A DNA stretch of 64,000 nucleotides from Anaerolineae bacterium (GCA_020851635.1 JADZCJ010000140.1:124001-188000), one strand, 5' to 3'. Positions 1 through 9,074 are shown, counted from the stretch's first letter. The notes: generated from the sequence alone by a model not told the origin. Made by a program: numbers and translations.

Positions 1-1638
1 CTGGCAATCGTCAAATTCCTCGGCGTTGTATTGGAACTCGTGGCAAGTCCGCGCGATATAAGGATTTTTTCACTGCCCATCAACCCGTTGTTCGTGCCTG
101 CGCTTGCGCCGATTCAACCCTGGATCGCGCCGACGATCGGCGTGACCGGCCTGCTGCTGCCTGTCATTCTCATCGTCGGTATGCTTTCGTTGGTGTTGCG
201 CTATCGAGCATCCGCCGCGCGCGAACAACAGCAGATCAAGTGGGTTGTCTGGGCATTTGGTGCGATCCTCCCTGTGGTGCTTGTGGCATTCAGTACCATT
301 TTTAATCGCTCGATCTATAGTGCTCCAATTTCGGTGATCACTGCGCTGGGGGTGAGCGCCCAACTCTTTCTCGTCCTTGCGATCTCGATTGCAATTCTCC
401 GCTATCGCCTTTTTGATATTGACCTGATCCTCAATCGCACCTTGGTGTATGGTTCGCTCACTGCGCTCATCGTTGGTACATATGCTATCGTCGTCGGGGG
501 GTTGAGTGAGATTTTCCAAACGAGCGGCAACCTTATCATATCCCTGCTCGCCACCGGCGCGATTGCGCTTCTCTTTCACCCCCTGCGCAACCGGTTGCAG
601 CGCGCGGTCAATCGCTTGACATATGGCGAACGCGATGATCCGTACGCCGTGCTTGCGCGACTGGGACAGCGTCTCGAGGCCACGCTCGCGCCGGACGCGA
701 TCTTGCCCACCCTCGCGGAGACTGTGGGACAGGCGTTAAAACTGCCCTACGCTGCGATTGAACTTGCAGGTCCGGATGGTCGTGCCGATACTGCTGCGGT
801 CTACACGCCAATAGCAGCAGAGTTTGCGGATTCAAACGTTTTTCGGTTTGGACTGTTATATCAGCACGAAAGTATCGGTGCGCTTGTCGTCGCACCGCGG
901 AGCGGAGAAGAAACGCTTTCGGAGGCAGACACCCGATTACTCGAAACGATTGCCGATCAGGCGGCCATTGCCGCATATACTGTTCGACTCACCCGCGATT
1001 TGCAGAGTTCGCGCGAACGTCTGGTGACGGAGCGCGAACAGGAACGCCGGCGCATTCGTCGCGATTTGCATGATGGGCTCGGTCCGGCGTTGGCAAGTAT
1101 GACCCTCCAACTGGATGCAGCGTTAAATACGTTGCATCAAGACCCTCAAACGACAGCTGAACTTTTAACGGATTTGAAACAGCAAACCAAGAGCTCCCTC
1201 GCCGACATTCGCAATCTGGTGTATGCGCTGCGCCCGCCCGCGCTAGATGAATTGGGTCTACTCGGCGCGTGGCGTGAAACGATCACGCACATTCAGTCGG
1301 CAAACGGGCTGGAGATTACTCTCGACGCGCCGGCGCAAATGCCGCCGCTCTCTGCCGCGGTGGAAGTCGCCGCCTATCGTATTGTGATGGAAGCAGTGAA
1401 CAATGTGGTCCAGCACGCGCACGCCACTATGTGCACGGTACGTATTGCGTGCGCCACTGAATTGAAATTGGAGATTGTGGATAACGGGGTTGGAATGCCA
1501 GGCGATGTACGCCAGGGCGTTGGGTGGTCGTCTATGCGCGAGCGGGCAGAAGAGTTGGGTGGCACGTTTGTCGTCGAATCCAACAAGGGCGCGGGGACTC
1601 GAGTTGTGACCACGCTGCCGCTGCTGCAAGAATCGTGA
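1..1638 (+). CDS. Sensor histidine kinase, NarX/LiaS type (5' end outside window)
   Basis: Membrane-bound sensor kinase of a two-component system. The frame is open from base 1, so the true start lies upstream. Visible in order: several hydrophobic segments up to about base 560, including the RYRLFDIDLILNRTLVYG segment; a GAF-like region (about 640-1000); a HisKA_3 dimerisation box RRDLHDGLGP with the phospho-accepting His codon at 1069-1071; and a HATPase domain with DNGVGMPGD and a following G-box. The response regulator gene begins 23 bases after the stop, so the two form a pair. The signal sensed cannot be told from the sequence. Family assignment is firm; the N-terminal extent is unknown. 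Confidence 0.93.
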   Translation: MAIVKFLGVVLELVASPRDIRIFSLPINPLFVPALAPIQPWIAPTIGVTGLLLPVILIVGMLSLVLRYRASAAREQQQIKWVVWAFGAILPVVLVAFSTIFNRSIYSAPISVITALGVSAQLFLVLAISIAILRYRLFDIDLILNRTLVYGSLTALIVGTYAIVVGGLSEIFQTSGNLIISLLATGAIALLFHPLRNRLQRAVNRLTYGERDDPYAVLARLGQRLEATLAPDAILPTLAETVGQALKLPYAAIELAGPDGRADTAAVYTPIAAEFADSNVFRFGLLYQHESIGALVVAPRSGEETLSEADTRLLETIADQAAIAAYTVRLTRDLQSSRERLVTEREQERRRIRRDLHDGLGPALASMTLQLDAALNTLHQDPQTTAELLTDLKQQTKSSLADIRNLVYALRPPALDELGLLGAWRETITHIQSANGLEITLDAPAQMPPLSAAVEVAAYRIVMEAVNNVVQHAHATMCTVRIACATELKLEIVDNGVGMPGDVRQGVGWSSMRERAEELGGTFVVESNKGAGTRVVTTLPLLQES

Positions 1639-1661
1639 GAGGAATCGAGCCGGGACGTGCC

Positions 1662-2297
1662 ATGGACATGATTCGGGTTCTTATCGCTGACGATCACACC
1701 CTGTTTCGCAAGGGCATCCACGCGCTCTTGAAATCTATTTCGGACATGGAGGTCATCGGCGATGCGGCGACGGGCGAGCAAGCCATCGAACGCGCCGCGG
1801 CGCTCCGGCCGGATGTGATTTTGATGGACATTCAAATGCCGGGAGTCAACGGCATCGAGGCGACGCGACGGATTGTGCAAACAAGCCCCGAGATAGGGAT
1901 TCTCATGTTGACGATGTTCCAGGCGGATGACTCGGTCTTTGCGGCGATGCGCGCCGGTGCACGTGGGTATATTTTGAAAGGTGCCGACCAGGACGAGATG
2001 GTGCGCGCGATTCGCGCAGTGGCGGGCGGCGAAGCACTTTTCGGCCCCGAAATTGCCAAGCGCTTGATGAGTTTCTTTTCCGGTGCGAAACCGCCGCAAA
2101 TATTCCCTGAACTGACTGACCGGGAACGCGAAATTCTGAATCTTATCGCGCAAGGATACAATAATGCCGAGATCGGCGACAAACTCGCGCTTGCCCCGAA
2201 AACGGTTCGCAATCACATCTCGAACATATTCTCGAAACTTCAGGTCGCCGACCGCGCACAAGCGATCATCAAAGCACGTGATGCGGGACTGGGTTGA
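1662..2297 (+). CDS. NarL/FixJ-family response regulator
   Basis: DNA-binding partner of the kinase just upstream. The N-terminal receiver domain has the acidic pair DDH near residue 10 and the phospho-acceptor Asp in DVILMDIQMPG. The C-terminal LuxR-type helix-turn-helix reads LTDREREILNLIAQGYNN followed by KTVRNHISNI. Start chosen at ATG 1662 (MDMIRVL); ATG 1668 is also possible. The frame is open further upstream, but that extension overlaps the kinase and does not look like receiver sequence. The targets are unknown; the PEP-synthase-like gene 18 bases downstream could be co-transcribed. Confidence 0.93.
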   Translation: MDMIRVLIADDHTLFRKGIHALLKSISDMEVIGDAATGEQAIERAAALRPDVILMDIQMPGVNGIEATRRIVQTSPEIGILMLTMFQADDSVFAAMRAGARGYILKGADQDEMVRAIRAVAGGEALFGPEIAKRLMSFFSGAKPPQIFPELTDREREILNLIAQGYNNAEIGDKLALAPKTVRNHISNIFSKLQVADRAQAIIKARDAGLG

Positions 2298-2315
2298 AAA
2301 CGACCGCCCCAAAAG

Positions 2316-4531
2316 ATGGCTGCTAACCTAATTCTGCCCCTCGATTCGCCTAACGCCGCATTAGCACTCGCCGGTGGCAAGGGCGCGAATCTCGCCATCC
2401 TCACACGCGCAGGGTTTCCCGTCCCGCCCGGATTCATTGTGACTACCGACGCGTATTCCGAATTTGTCCGCGCCAATGATCTACACGGCCGCATCCTGGC
2501 GCGGATCAACGTGATCAATCCCCAAGACCACGCCGCGCTCGAAACGGCATCGGCAGAAATTCACGCATGGTTTAATTCTGCTCGTATCTCCGCGGCCTTG
2601 AGCGCCGCGATTCTCGATGGATACATGCGCTTGATCAACACGCAGCCTGTCGCCGTGCGCTCCTCTGCAACTGCCGAGGATTTGCCCGGGCTTTCATTTG
2701 CCGGACAACACGATACCTTTCTGAATGTGATCGGCAGCAAAGCGCTGTTGGACGCGGTGAAAAAATGTTGGGCAAGTTTGTGGACCGCGCGCGCCATCGG
2801 CTATCGCGCGCGCAGCGGGATCGCTTCCGAGTCGGTCGCGTTAGCTGTCGTCGTGCAGGTGATGATCGCGGCACAAGTGGCAGGGGTCGCGTTCACGGCG
2901 GACCCGTTGTCAGGGAATCGTTTCATCACTGTCATTAACGCAAACCCGGGTCTGGGCGAGGCGATTGTCGCAGGGCAGGTCGAACCCGATCATTATCAAG
3001 TAGATCACCGCACGTGGCAGATTGCAGTGAAACGCCTCGGCGCGAAAGCGATTGCAATTCTGCCGCGCCCGGGCGGCGGCACGGAACGCATCGCCTTGAA
3101 CGACGCGGCAACGCAGGCATTGTCCGACGAACATATCCTCGAACTTGCGCGTCTTTGCGGACAGGCTGCCGAATACTATGGCACGCCGCAAGATATTGAA
3201 TGGGCGCTCGCCAACGACGCGCTCTATCTCTTGCAAGCGCGCCCGATTACCTCGCTTTATCCTTTGCCAACCCATGCGCCGCGTGATCGCTTTGATATTT
3301 ATTTCAGTGTCGGCGAGGCGCAAGGCGTTCTTGATCCGTTCACGCCGATGGGGATTGACGCGATTCGCCGCTTGACGCAAGGCATAATGCATGAAGTGGG
3401 CGCAAACGGTCATGCGCTCGATACGCCTGACGATGCGGGAATGCGGTTGTTTGTTGACATCACGCTACCTTTGAGTGATTCGCGTTTGCGGCGCGTGCTG
3501 GAAACGCTGATGCAAAATGTGATGCCCTCGGTACTGCCGTTAGTCCACAAGCTGGTCCGCGATCCACGTTTCAAAACGCAGCACGTTTTATCCCCACGCG
3601 TCGCCCGGGGCGCATTGACATTCCTGTTCCCCATCTGGTGCAACATTGTTCGTGCGCTGCGGCATCCTGACGCAATGCGAAAACGAATTGACGCGCAAGT
3701 GGACGAATCTATCCGTGCGCAAGAGACGCGAGCGGCGGGTACCGTCACGTTCGACGAGCGACTTGATGTGATCCAAAGTGGACTGGAAGAAATTTTTAGG
3801 CAGGGCCCACTGGCCTATGCTCCCTTGATTGCGGGGGGCTTGCTGCCGCTCGTCCTCATTCGTCGTCTCGCGCCGGTTGATAACGATGTGCGAACGCTTG
3901 CGTTGGAATTGACACGCGGGCTGCCGCACAATGTCACGACCAAAATGAATCTTGACCTTTGGGCACGGAGCCAACGGATCCGCGCGGACGACGCATCGCG
4001 GCATGCATTCAAAGCACGGTCTATCTCGGTGCTGGTCGGGCAATATACAGCGCACACCTTACCATCCGTCGCGCAACACGAATTGAATGAATTTCTCGCT
4101 CAGTATGGAATGCGCGGCGTGGCAGAGATTGATCTCGGACGCCCGCGCTGGCGTGAAGATCCGACGCCGCTTTTGAACCTGGTAAAAAGTTACTTGGAGT
4201 TGACTGAGCCCAAGGCCGCGCCGGATGTGGTTTTTGCGCGCGGTGCACAGCAAGCCCAAGCGCGTCTAGACGAACTTGTTGCGCGTCTCCGTCAAACACG
4301 CGCAGGCAGGATGAAAGCGCGCATCGTGAGAGCCGCATTTGAGCGACTGCGCGCGTTGGGCGGGCTGCGCGAATCGCCCAAGCTTGCCATTATTCGCGCT
4401 CTTGGTATTTATCGTGAACTACTCGTGCAGTGTGGCGTCGAGCTGGCGCAAGCGGGAACCATTGAATGCGCAGACGATATTTTCTTTCTGAGTCTGGATG
4501 AATTGCGAGGGCGCGAGGCGAGTACACTAAG
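2316..4531 (+). pseudogene. PEP synthase / rifampicin phosphotransferase-like gene, 5' part (interrupted)
   Basis: N-terminal and central part of a dikinase-type enzyme (PEP/pyruvate-binding family) that transfers phosphate from ATP through a swivelling His domain. The ATP-grasp region shows GGKGANLAILTRAGFPVPPG, AVRSSATAEDLPGLSFAGQ and DIEWALANDALYLLQARPIT. The frame breaks after residue 737 (FFLSLDELRGREAST) where a mobile-element nest begins. The missing C-terminal His domain is intact at 7262-7718 in the matching frame. Joined, the product would be 890 residues, near the usual length of rifampicin phosphotransferases and somewhat longer than typical PEP synthases. In its present state the protein lacks the phospho-carrier domain and is probably inactive. 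PEP synthase and antibiotic phosphotransferase cannot be told apart here. Confidence 0.9.
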
Positions 4532-5982
4532 CTGGACTTTGGCCATCAGGACGCATAGCACAAGGCTTGTGCAAAGCGCTTGAAAATAGGTTTGGGTAGT
4601 TTTGCGATGTCCTTGTTGTTCTTTGACATGTGAAAAGTTGGTTGTCGCCAAAGTTCCAAGCGCACCGCCGCCAGCGCATCACTGAAGGTGGGACGCGGCT
4701 TGGCATACCAAGCGGTTTCGCGCACGAGCACTTTGCCGCGCTGCGCCAAACGATGGGCCAGCACGGTGACGAGCGAGAACAATCCGAACAGCGCAGGCGT
4801 CGTGCGCAGAATCGCCAAGTCCGACCACTGCCGTTGTGTTTCGACGCCCAGATGTTCGCGCACTTCGCGCTGCGTGACTTCCATTTGCCAACGTTGGATG
4901 AACCATGCGATGATTTGCAAAGGCGTCGCCTGCAAGTCGGTACACAACAAGGCTTGGGTTTTGAACCGGCCCAAGGGATCGCGCACGATGACCCAGCGGA
5001 TGGGCAAGGGTGGTTGCCCACTGTGAAACCAGACGGCGGTCCCACTGGTGAATTCAATGCTGCGTTTGACTTCGCCATACCAGTGGCGCATGACGTGCGT
5101 CGTCCAGACGGTCGCCGCATCCGCCGCGACGGCAACTAAAGTGGGCAAGCGTTTGCCTTTCTTGCGCGGTCGCCCTTTGGCTTTCGGGGCGCGCGGCGGC
5201 GCCGGTTCATACAATGCGGCATCCATGCGAAAACGCACCACCATGATGATGGGATTGGCGAGTTGGGTCATCGCCCAGAGAAATTCAATCACGGCATAAC
5301 TATTATCTGCCACAAACACGAGCGTGCGCTCAGGCAACCAGCGGCGCACTTGCAACAAGGCTTGGCGCATGACCACCGTGAGTTTTTTATGTGCCCGCGC
5401 GCTCGTTTCGTAATAACCTTCCGAAGGCGCCAGGACGGTCAAGAACGGTAACGCCCAAATGCGTTGGGCGAAGGGAATCAACGTCAGCAGCATGAGCGTA
5501 ACCCAGCGCAAGCCACTGGCTTTCACGAAATGATTGTGACTGGAGCGCACCGGATCACGATAAATGCCCTTGGCTTTGATCTGGCTGCCTCGGCGGCGTT
5601 CAATCGTTTCATCACCGCCCAAAACAATGACGCCCGTTGGAACAAAGGTCTGGACCAGCAAGCGCAGTAGGGTTCGACTCAGGGCATGGCTGGACCAAGA
5701 TGCCCGATTCAGCACACGATGGTAATTGACGAAATGTTTCTCTGCGCTCAAGCCCATTATGCGCAAAATCGCCGTGACGGTGCGTTGCCCGCGTGCCAGA
5801 ATCGCACCCGTGACCAGGACTTGGACCAACGGCCACAGTTCAGTGGAAAAGTGGATGGCGAATACTGCTAAAACATTGGTATACTCGGTTTGCAAGGTGA
5901 GCCTCGGTCATTGATTCTTGGCGGAATCGTTTTTGACCAGCTTGCCTTGCTTTTGTTTCGTTCGTCAATGGACAAAGTCCAG
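4532..5982 (-). mobile_element. IS701-like insertion sequence
   Basis: A 1451-bp element with inverted ends (CTGGACTTTG on the left; CAAAGTCCAG on the right at 5973-5982) and one transposase gene on the minus strand. It is flanked by CTAAG on the left and CTTAG on the right. IS701-family elements are known to duplicate a 4-bp YTAR target, and CTAA and TTAG both fit that pattern. The two flanks are not identical, so this copy may not have inserted as a simple unit; it is one part of the larger block. Confidence 0.8.
4546..5895 (-). CDS. IS701-type (DDE_5) transposase
   Basis: A 449-residue transposase on the minus strand, almost filling its element. Family hallmarks visible: VIVLGGDETIERRRGSQIKA with the first catalytic Asp, KGIYRDPVRSSHNHFVKASG, and LVFVADNSYAVIEFL with the second Asp. 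A late region QRWQMEVTQREVREHLGVE probably holds the catalytic Glu. The start appears to be TTG at 5895; no in-frame ATG lies just upstream. The length is usual for the family and no frameshift is seen, so it may be active. Its ends match those of the two short elements at 5988-6160 and 7084-7256, so it could mobilise them in trans (inference). Confidence 0.88.
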   Translation of the reverse strand: MQTEYTNVLAVFAIHFSTELWPLVQVLVTGAILARGQRTVTAILRIMGLSAEKHFVNYHRVLNRASWSSHALSRTLLRLLVQTFVPTGVIVLGGDETIERRRGSQIKAKGIYRDPVRSSHNHFVKASGLRWVTLMLLTLIPFAQRIWALPFLTVLAPSEGYYETSARAHKKLTVVMRQALLQVRRWLPERTLVFVADNSYAVIEFLWAMTQLANPIIMVVRFRMDAALYEPAPPRAPKAKGRPRKKGKRLPTLVAVAADAATVWTTHVMRHWYGEVKRSIEFTSGTAVWFHSGQPPLPIRWVIVRDPLGRFKTQALLCTDLQATPLQIIAWFIQRWQMEVTQREVREHLGVETQRQWSDLAILRTTPALFGLFSLVTVLAHRLAQRGKVLVRETAWYAKPRPTFSDALAAVRLELWRQPTFHMSKNNKDIAKLPKPIFKRFAQALCYAS

Positions 5983-5987
5983 CTTAG

Positions 5988-6160
5988 CTGGACTTTGTCC
6001 ATTACACGAACCAAAATTTGCGAAATTAGGCTAATTTTTGCGAACTGAATGGAATATTGGTCATCCGCCCTAACTCCACGACATCCGAAAAAGCCATTCA
6101 GCGTTGAAAATTAGCCTATTTTGTAAGGCCTCATGCCTCGGTTGAATGGACAAAGTCCAG
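5988..6160 (+). mobile_element. MITE-like 173-bp element, copy 1
   Basis: A non-coding element with terminal inverted repeats CTGGACTTTGTCCATT / AATGGACAAAGTCCAG that match the ends of the adjacent IS701-like element. It has an internal inverted repeat as well (AATTAGGCTAATTTT near 6018 against AAAATTAGCCTATTTT near 6107), so the whole element can fold as a long imperfect hairpin. It is flanked by CTTAG at 5983-5987 and CTAAG at the right junction. A second copy lies in reverse orientation at 7084-7256; by hand alignment they differ at about 22 of 173 positions. Confidence 0.85.
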
Positions 6161-6164
6161 CTAA

Positions 6165-7079
6165 GAAACTATCTCAAAACACAATTTGATACGATAATCG
6201 TCCCCAGCCTTCAGTTAGGGGACGCACATGGTCAGACGCAAACCACGCATGCCCACGTTGTGGGAAGTGCCGGATGAATTGTGGCAGCGCATCGAACCAC
6301 TTTTGGATACTGTCGATCCGCCGAAACACACCGGGCGCAAACGCGTCAATCGACGACGGATTATGGATGGCATCATCTTTCGCTTGCGCACGGGCTGTCA
6401 ATGGAATCACATTCCGAGCGTGTATGGAGATGACAGCACCATTCATCGCTGTTTTCGACACTGGTGTGAAATCGGTCTCTTTGCACAAATCTGGGCACTG
6501 CTTGTCAGCGAGTGTGACGAACTGCAAGGCGTCCAATGGGAATGGCAAGCGGCAGACAGTGCTTTGGGCAAAGCGCGGTTTGGGGGGGCGAAATTGGTCC
6601 CAACCCCACCGATCGAGCGAAAAACGGCACGAAACGCAGCATTTTGACGGATGGCGACGGTGGTCCACTTGCGATTGTCATTGCCGGTGCGAACGTTCAT
6701 GATACCAAATTACTTGAGCGCACCCTCGAAGCGATTGTCATCGCACGACCGCATCCCACAGCCGAAGCGCCACAGCATCTATGTCTAGACAAAGGCTACG
6801 ATAATCCCACAGGGCGCGAGGCGGTTGCCAAACATCAGTATATCCCACACATTCGGCGTGTGGGCGAGGAGCGAGTCAAGCGCCGCAAACGGAAATACAA
6901 ACCGCGCCGTTGGGTCGTCGAGCGAACGCTTGCTTGGTTGTCGAAATGTCGAGCAATTCTGGCCCGCTATGACAAGAAGCCCAAACATTACTTGGGGTTA
7001 GTCCAGTTCGCCTGTGTCCTTATTTGGTATCGGCGACTCGCTTGCTTAAATGCCAAAAATCACGTTTTGAGATAATTTC
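6165..7079 (+). mobile_element. IS5-family insertion sequence (IS427/IS1031-like)
   Basis: A 915-bp element with inverted ends GAAACTATCTCAAAAC on the left and the complement GAAATTATCTCAAAAC on the right. It is flanked by direct repeats TAA at 6162-6164 and 7080-7082, in line with the short TNA/TA targets of this family. It landed exactly in the CTAAG joint between the two 173-bp elements. It is the youngest layer of the nest, because it interrupts an otherwise contiguous palindromic junction. Confidence 0.88.
6228..7075 (+). CDS. IS5-family transposase in two frames (programmed -1 frameshift likely)
   Basis: Two overlapping reading frames encode one DDE transposase. Frame A runs from ATG 6228 (LWEVPDELWQRIEPLL) to 6647; frame B continues to TAA 7075. 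They join at a run of seven G at 6582-6588: a -1 slip gives FGGGEIGPNPTDRAKNGTKR, the expected family sequence. Catalytic residues: first Asp in WQAADSALGKA, second Asp in GANVHDTKLL, Glu in RRWVVERTLAWLSKCR with the family R-x3-E-x6-K spacing. Two-frame organisation is normal for the IS427/IS1031 groups, so this is not evidence of decay. Confidence 0.88.
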
Positions 7080-7083
7080 TAAG

Positions 7084-7256
7084 CTGGACTTTGTCCATTC
7101 AACCGAGGCACGAATCATTACAAAATAGGCTATTTCTCATCGCTGAATGGGTTTTTCGCATGTCGTGGAGTTAGCGCAGATGTCCAATAATCCATTCGGT
7201 TCGCAGGAATAAGCCTAAATTCACAAATTTTGGTCCGTGCAATGGACAAAGTCCAC
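7084..7256 (-). mobile_element. MITE-like 173-bp element, copy 2 (inverted)
   Basis: Same length as copy 1 and in the opposite orientation. The left end reads CTGGACTTTGTCCATT and the right end AATGGACAAAGTCCAC. It carries no coding capacity. The right end abuts CTAAG (7257-7261), which repeats the CTAAG at the far left of the whole block. Before the IS5-like insertion the two copies would have met head to head through CTAAG, making a roughly 350-bp near-palindrome. Confidence 0.85.
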
Positions 7257-7261
7257 CTAAG

Positions 7262-7718
7262 GACGCGCGTTGCCGAGCGGCGCGCGGCATATCAACGTGA
7301 GCAATTGCGCCGCCGCGTGCCATTGGTGTTGACGAGTGAGGGAGATACGTTTTACAACGGCCCGCTTCAAACGAGTGCGAACGATTTGGTCGGCGAACCG
7401 GTGTCCCCGGGCGTGGCCGAGGGTAAGGTGCGCGTCGTATTGGATCTGCGCGACGCCCAGTTGCAACCCGGCGAAATCTTGGTGTGCCCTGCCACCGACC
7501 CTGCCTGGACCCCTCTCTTCCTCATGGCGGGAGGTCTTGTCATGGAAGTAGGCGGACTCGTGACGCACGGCTCGGTCGTCGCGCGCGAGTATGGGATACC
7601 CGCGGTGGTCGGCGTCGCCGACGCGACACAACATCTGAAATCGGGTCAACGCGTGCGTGTGGACGGCACGCGCGGGCGTGTGACCATCTTGGGCGACATC
7701 ACTGCGGACAACTCTTGA
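7262..7718 (+). pseudogene. PEP synthase / rifampicin phosphotransferase-like gene, 3' part
   Basis: C-terminal phospho-carrier (PEP-utilising mobile) domain of the gene that begins at 2316. It starts in frame with LRTRVAERRAAYQREQLRRR, then NDLVGEPVSPGVAEGKVRV, and carries the phospho-accepting His in GGLVTHGSVVAREYGIPAVV. It ends with TGA at 7716-7718. The frame is open a little further left through the mobile-element end (from 7230), but those residues are not part of the original gene. Without its own start and ATP-grasp domain it is unlikely to work alone. Confidence 0.88.
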
Positions 7719-7980
7719 TTCGCGTAAGGATTTTATTTGACCGATGCGTGGGAGATTGTGCATTCGGCGGAGCATGAAAAGCAAATGGATGGCGCCGCCG
7801 TATTTTTATCGCAAGAAACGCGTGATTGTATAGTATCTCGGCAGCGACGAGCAAGCGCTCGCGCTGTTGGAAGGATTGTTGGGTGCGCCGCATGTGGGGA
7901 CATAGATGCCCTCGCGTTTTGGCCCATGTACAATTTTTGCAACTTGACATCAGAACAAAGCTCCACGTTATGCGTGTTCT

Positions 7981-8008
7981 TTGACACACCTCTATCTTTT
8001 CTTATAAT
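7981..8008 (+). promoter_or_regulatory. Sigma-70-type promoter upstream of pdxS
   Basis: Perfect -35 TTGACA (7981-7986), 16-base spacer and perfect -10 TATAAT (8003-8008). It points at pdxS, which starts about 180 bases further on. The -10 box lies inside the palindrome at 8001-8015, so a repressor bound there would block RNA polymerase. Confidence 0.8.
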
Positions 8009-8015
8009 GTGTAAG
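8001..8015. promoter_or_regulatory. Candidate operator CTTATAATGTGTAAG (regulon palindrome)
   Basis: A CTTAY-N5-GTAAG palindrome, extended by flanking T and A runs, overlapping the -10 hexamer. The same motif covers the -10 box of the BlaI/CopY-family repressor gene at 15799-15813 and appears by other copper genes in the window. The binding protein is inferred, not shown. Confidence 0.6.
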
Positions 8016-8186
8016 AAATCAGATGTTTCTTTCAAGACATCCTTCTACGTACTCAAAATTACAAAGATGCGCTGGCCAACTATATCCTCGTAACAACGAG
8101 CATCAAGGCGTCTAGATGTCAATTTAAAAGGAGCTGCGAAAACTCATTTCCCCGCACCTGGCGGGCGCAGCCAAAGGAGTTTTAAA

Positions 8187-9074
8187 ATGGAAAAGAAAAC
8201 CGGCACGTGGGCGGTCAAGGTCGGACTCGCGCAAATGCTCAAGGGCGGCGTCATTATGGATGTGACGAACGCCGAGCAAGCGAAAATCGCCGAAGATGCG
8301 GGCGCATGCGCCGTGATGGCGTTGGAACGGGTGCCCGCCGATATTCGCAAGGATGGCGGCGTGGCGCGGATGAGTGATCCGCAAATCATTCTGGATATCA
8401 TGGACGCGGTCACGATTCCCGTGATGGCTAAAGCGCGCATCGGACATTTTGTCGAAGCGCAGCTGCTGGAAGCGCTCGGCGTGGATTATGTGGACGAGTC
8501 TGAGGTGCTGACGCCCGCCGACGAAGAAAACCACATTGATAAGAATCAGTTCAATGTCCCGTTTGTATGCGGGTGTCGGAATTTGGGCGAGGCCCTGCGG
8601 CGTATCAGCGAGGGCGCGGCGATGATTCGCACCAAAGGCGAAGCAGGCACGGGCGATGTGGTAGAAGCGGTACGACATGCGCGCAGCGTGTTGGGTGAAA
8701 TCCGACGCTTGCAAAATATGCGTCCCGAAGAGTTGTATCACACCGCAAAGGAACTGCAAGCGCCCTATGAATTGGTGCGCGAGGTGGCGGAAACAGGCAA
8801 ACTGCCCGTGGTGAATTTTGCGGCAGGCGGAATTGCAACACCCGCAGACGCGGCGTTGATGATGCAGTTGGGCGTCGAAGGGGTTTTCGTCGGCAGCGGC
8901 ATTTTCAAATCGTCCGACCCCGCAAAGCGCGCCAAAGCGATTGTGATGGCGACCACGCATTTCAATGATCCCAAGATTCTGGCGGACGTCTCGCGCGGTC
9001 TGGGTGAACCCATGAGCGGGATTGCCGTGCGAACGATGGCGGAAGCGGAACAGCTGGCAGTGCGAGGTTGGTGA
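8187..9074 (+). CDS. pdxS: Pyridoxal 5'-phosphate synthase subunit PdxS (Pdx1)
   Basis: Makes vitamin B6 (PLP) from ribose 5-phosphate, glyceraldehyde 3-phosphate and ammonia supplied by PdxT. The 295 residues match the usual length and cover the whole TIM barrel. Key residues: Asp25 in [10 protein letters not shown], the two catalytic lysines Lys82 (VMAKARIGH) and Lys150 ([12 protein letters not shown]), and the phosphate-binding loop [20 protein letters not shown] followed by GSGIF. The ribosome-binding site AAAGGAG precedes ATG 8187. pdxT follows after 58 bases. The promoter carries the CTTAY-N5-GTAAG palindrome, which may place B6 synthesis under the metal-linked repressor (inference). 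Confidence 0.98.
   Translation: MEKKTGTWAVKVGLAQMLKGGVIMDVTNAEQAKIAEDAGACAVMALERVPADIRKDGGVARMSDPQIILDIMDAVTIPVMAKARIGHFVEAQLLEALGVDYVDESEVLTPADEENHIDKNQFNVPFVCGCRNLGEALRRISEGAAMIRTKGEAGTGDVVEAVRHARSVLGEIRRLQNMRPEELYHTAKELQAPYELVREVAETGKLPVVNFAAGGIATPADAALMMQLGVEGVFVGSGIFKSSDPAKRAKAIVMATTHFNDPKILADVSRGLGEPMSGIAVRTMAEAEQLAVRGW

Larger units (their letters stand above)
4532..7256. mobile_element. Nested mobile-element block (IS701-like + two MITEs + IS5-like)
   Basis: A 2725-bp insertion flanked by direct repeats CTAAG at 4527-4531 and 7257-7261. The outer ends are near-inverted repeats: CTGGACTTTGGCCAT on the left, and the complement of the right end reads GTGGACTTTGTCCAT. Inside, from left to right: an IS701-like element, a 173-bp element, an IS5-like element, and a second 173-bp element in inverse orientation. 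Joining base 4531 to 7262 restores the PEP-synthase-like frame (codons CTA AGG ACG, giving LRT). The duplicated target may be only 3-4 of the 5 repeated bases, because the ends are palindromic around TAA. Confidence 0.9.
7719..8186. other. Intergenic region with pdxS promoter and a degraded small reading frame
   Basis: No convincing gene. An ATG at 7774 starts a protein-like stretch (MKSKWMAPPYFYRKKRVIV) that meets TAG at 7831-7833. It continues in the same frame as YLGSDEQALALLEGLLGAP to another TAG at 7903-7905, so it may be the remnant of a small gene. The rest holds the promoter and palindrome described separately and a leader of about 170 bases before pdxS with a good ribosome-binding site AAAGGAG near 8174. 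Confidence 0.5.

Noticed and set aside
6228-7075. IS5-type transposase as a pseudogene because of two frames
   Set aside because: The shift falls on a G7 run at the conserved place known for programmed frameshifting in this group, and the ends are intact.
7713-7727. CTTGATTCGCGTAAG, similar to the regulon palindrome
   Set aside because: It spans the stop codon of the PEP-synthase-like gene, has a mismatch in the left arm and no nearby promoter.
7737-8093. Open frame of 118 codons before pdxS
   Set aside because: It crosses the perfect promoter at 7981-8008, has no ribosome-binding site and shows no protein family features.
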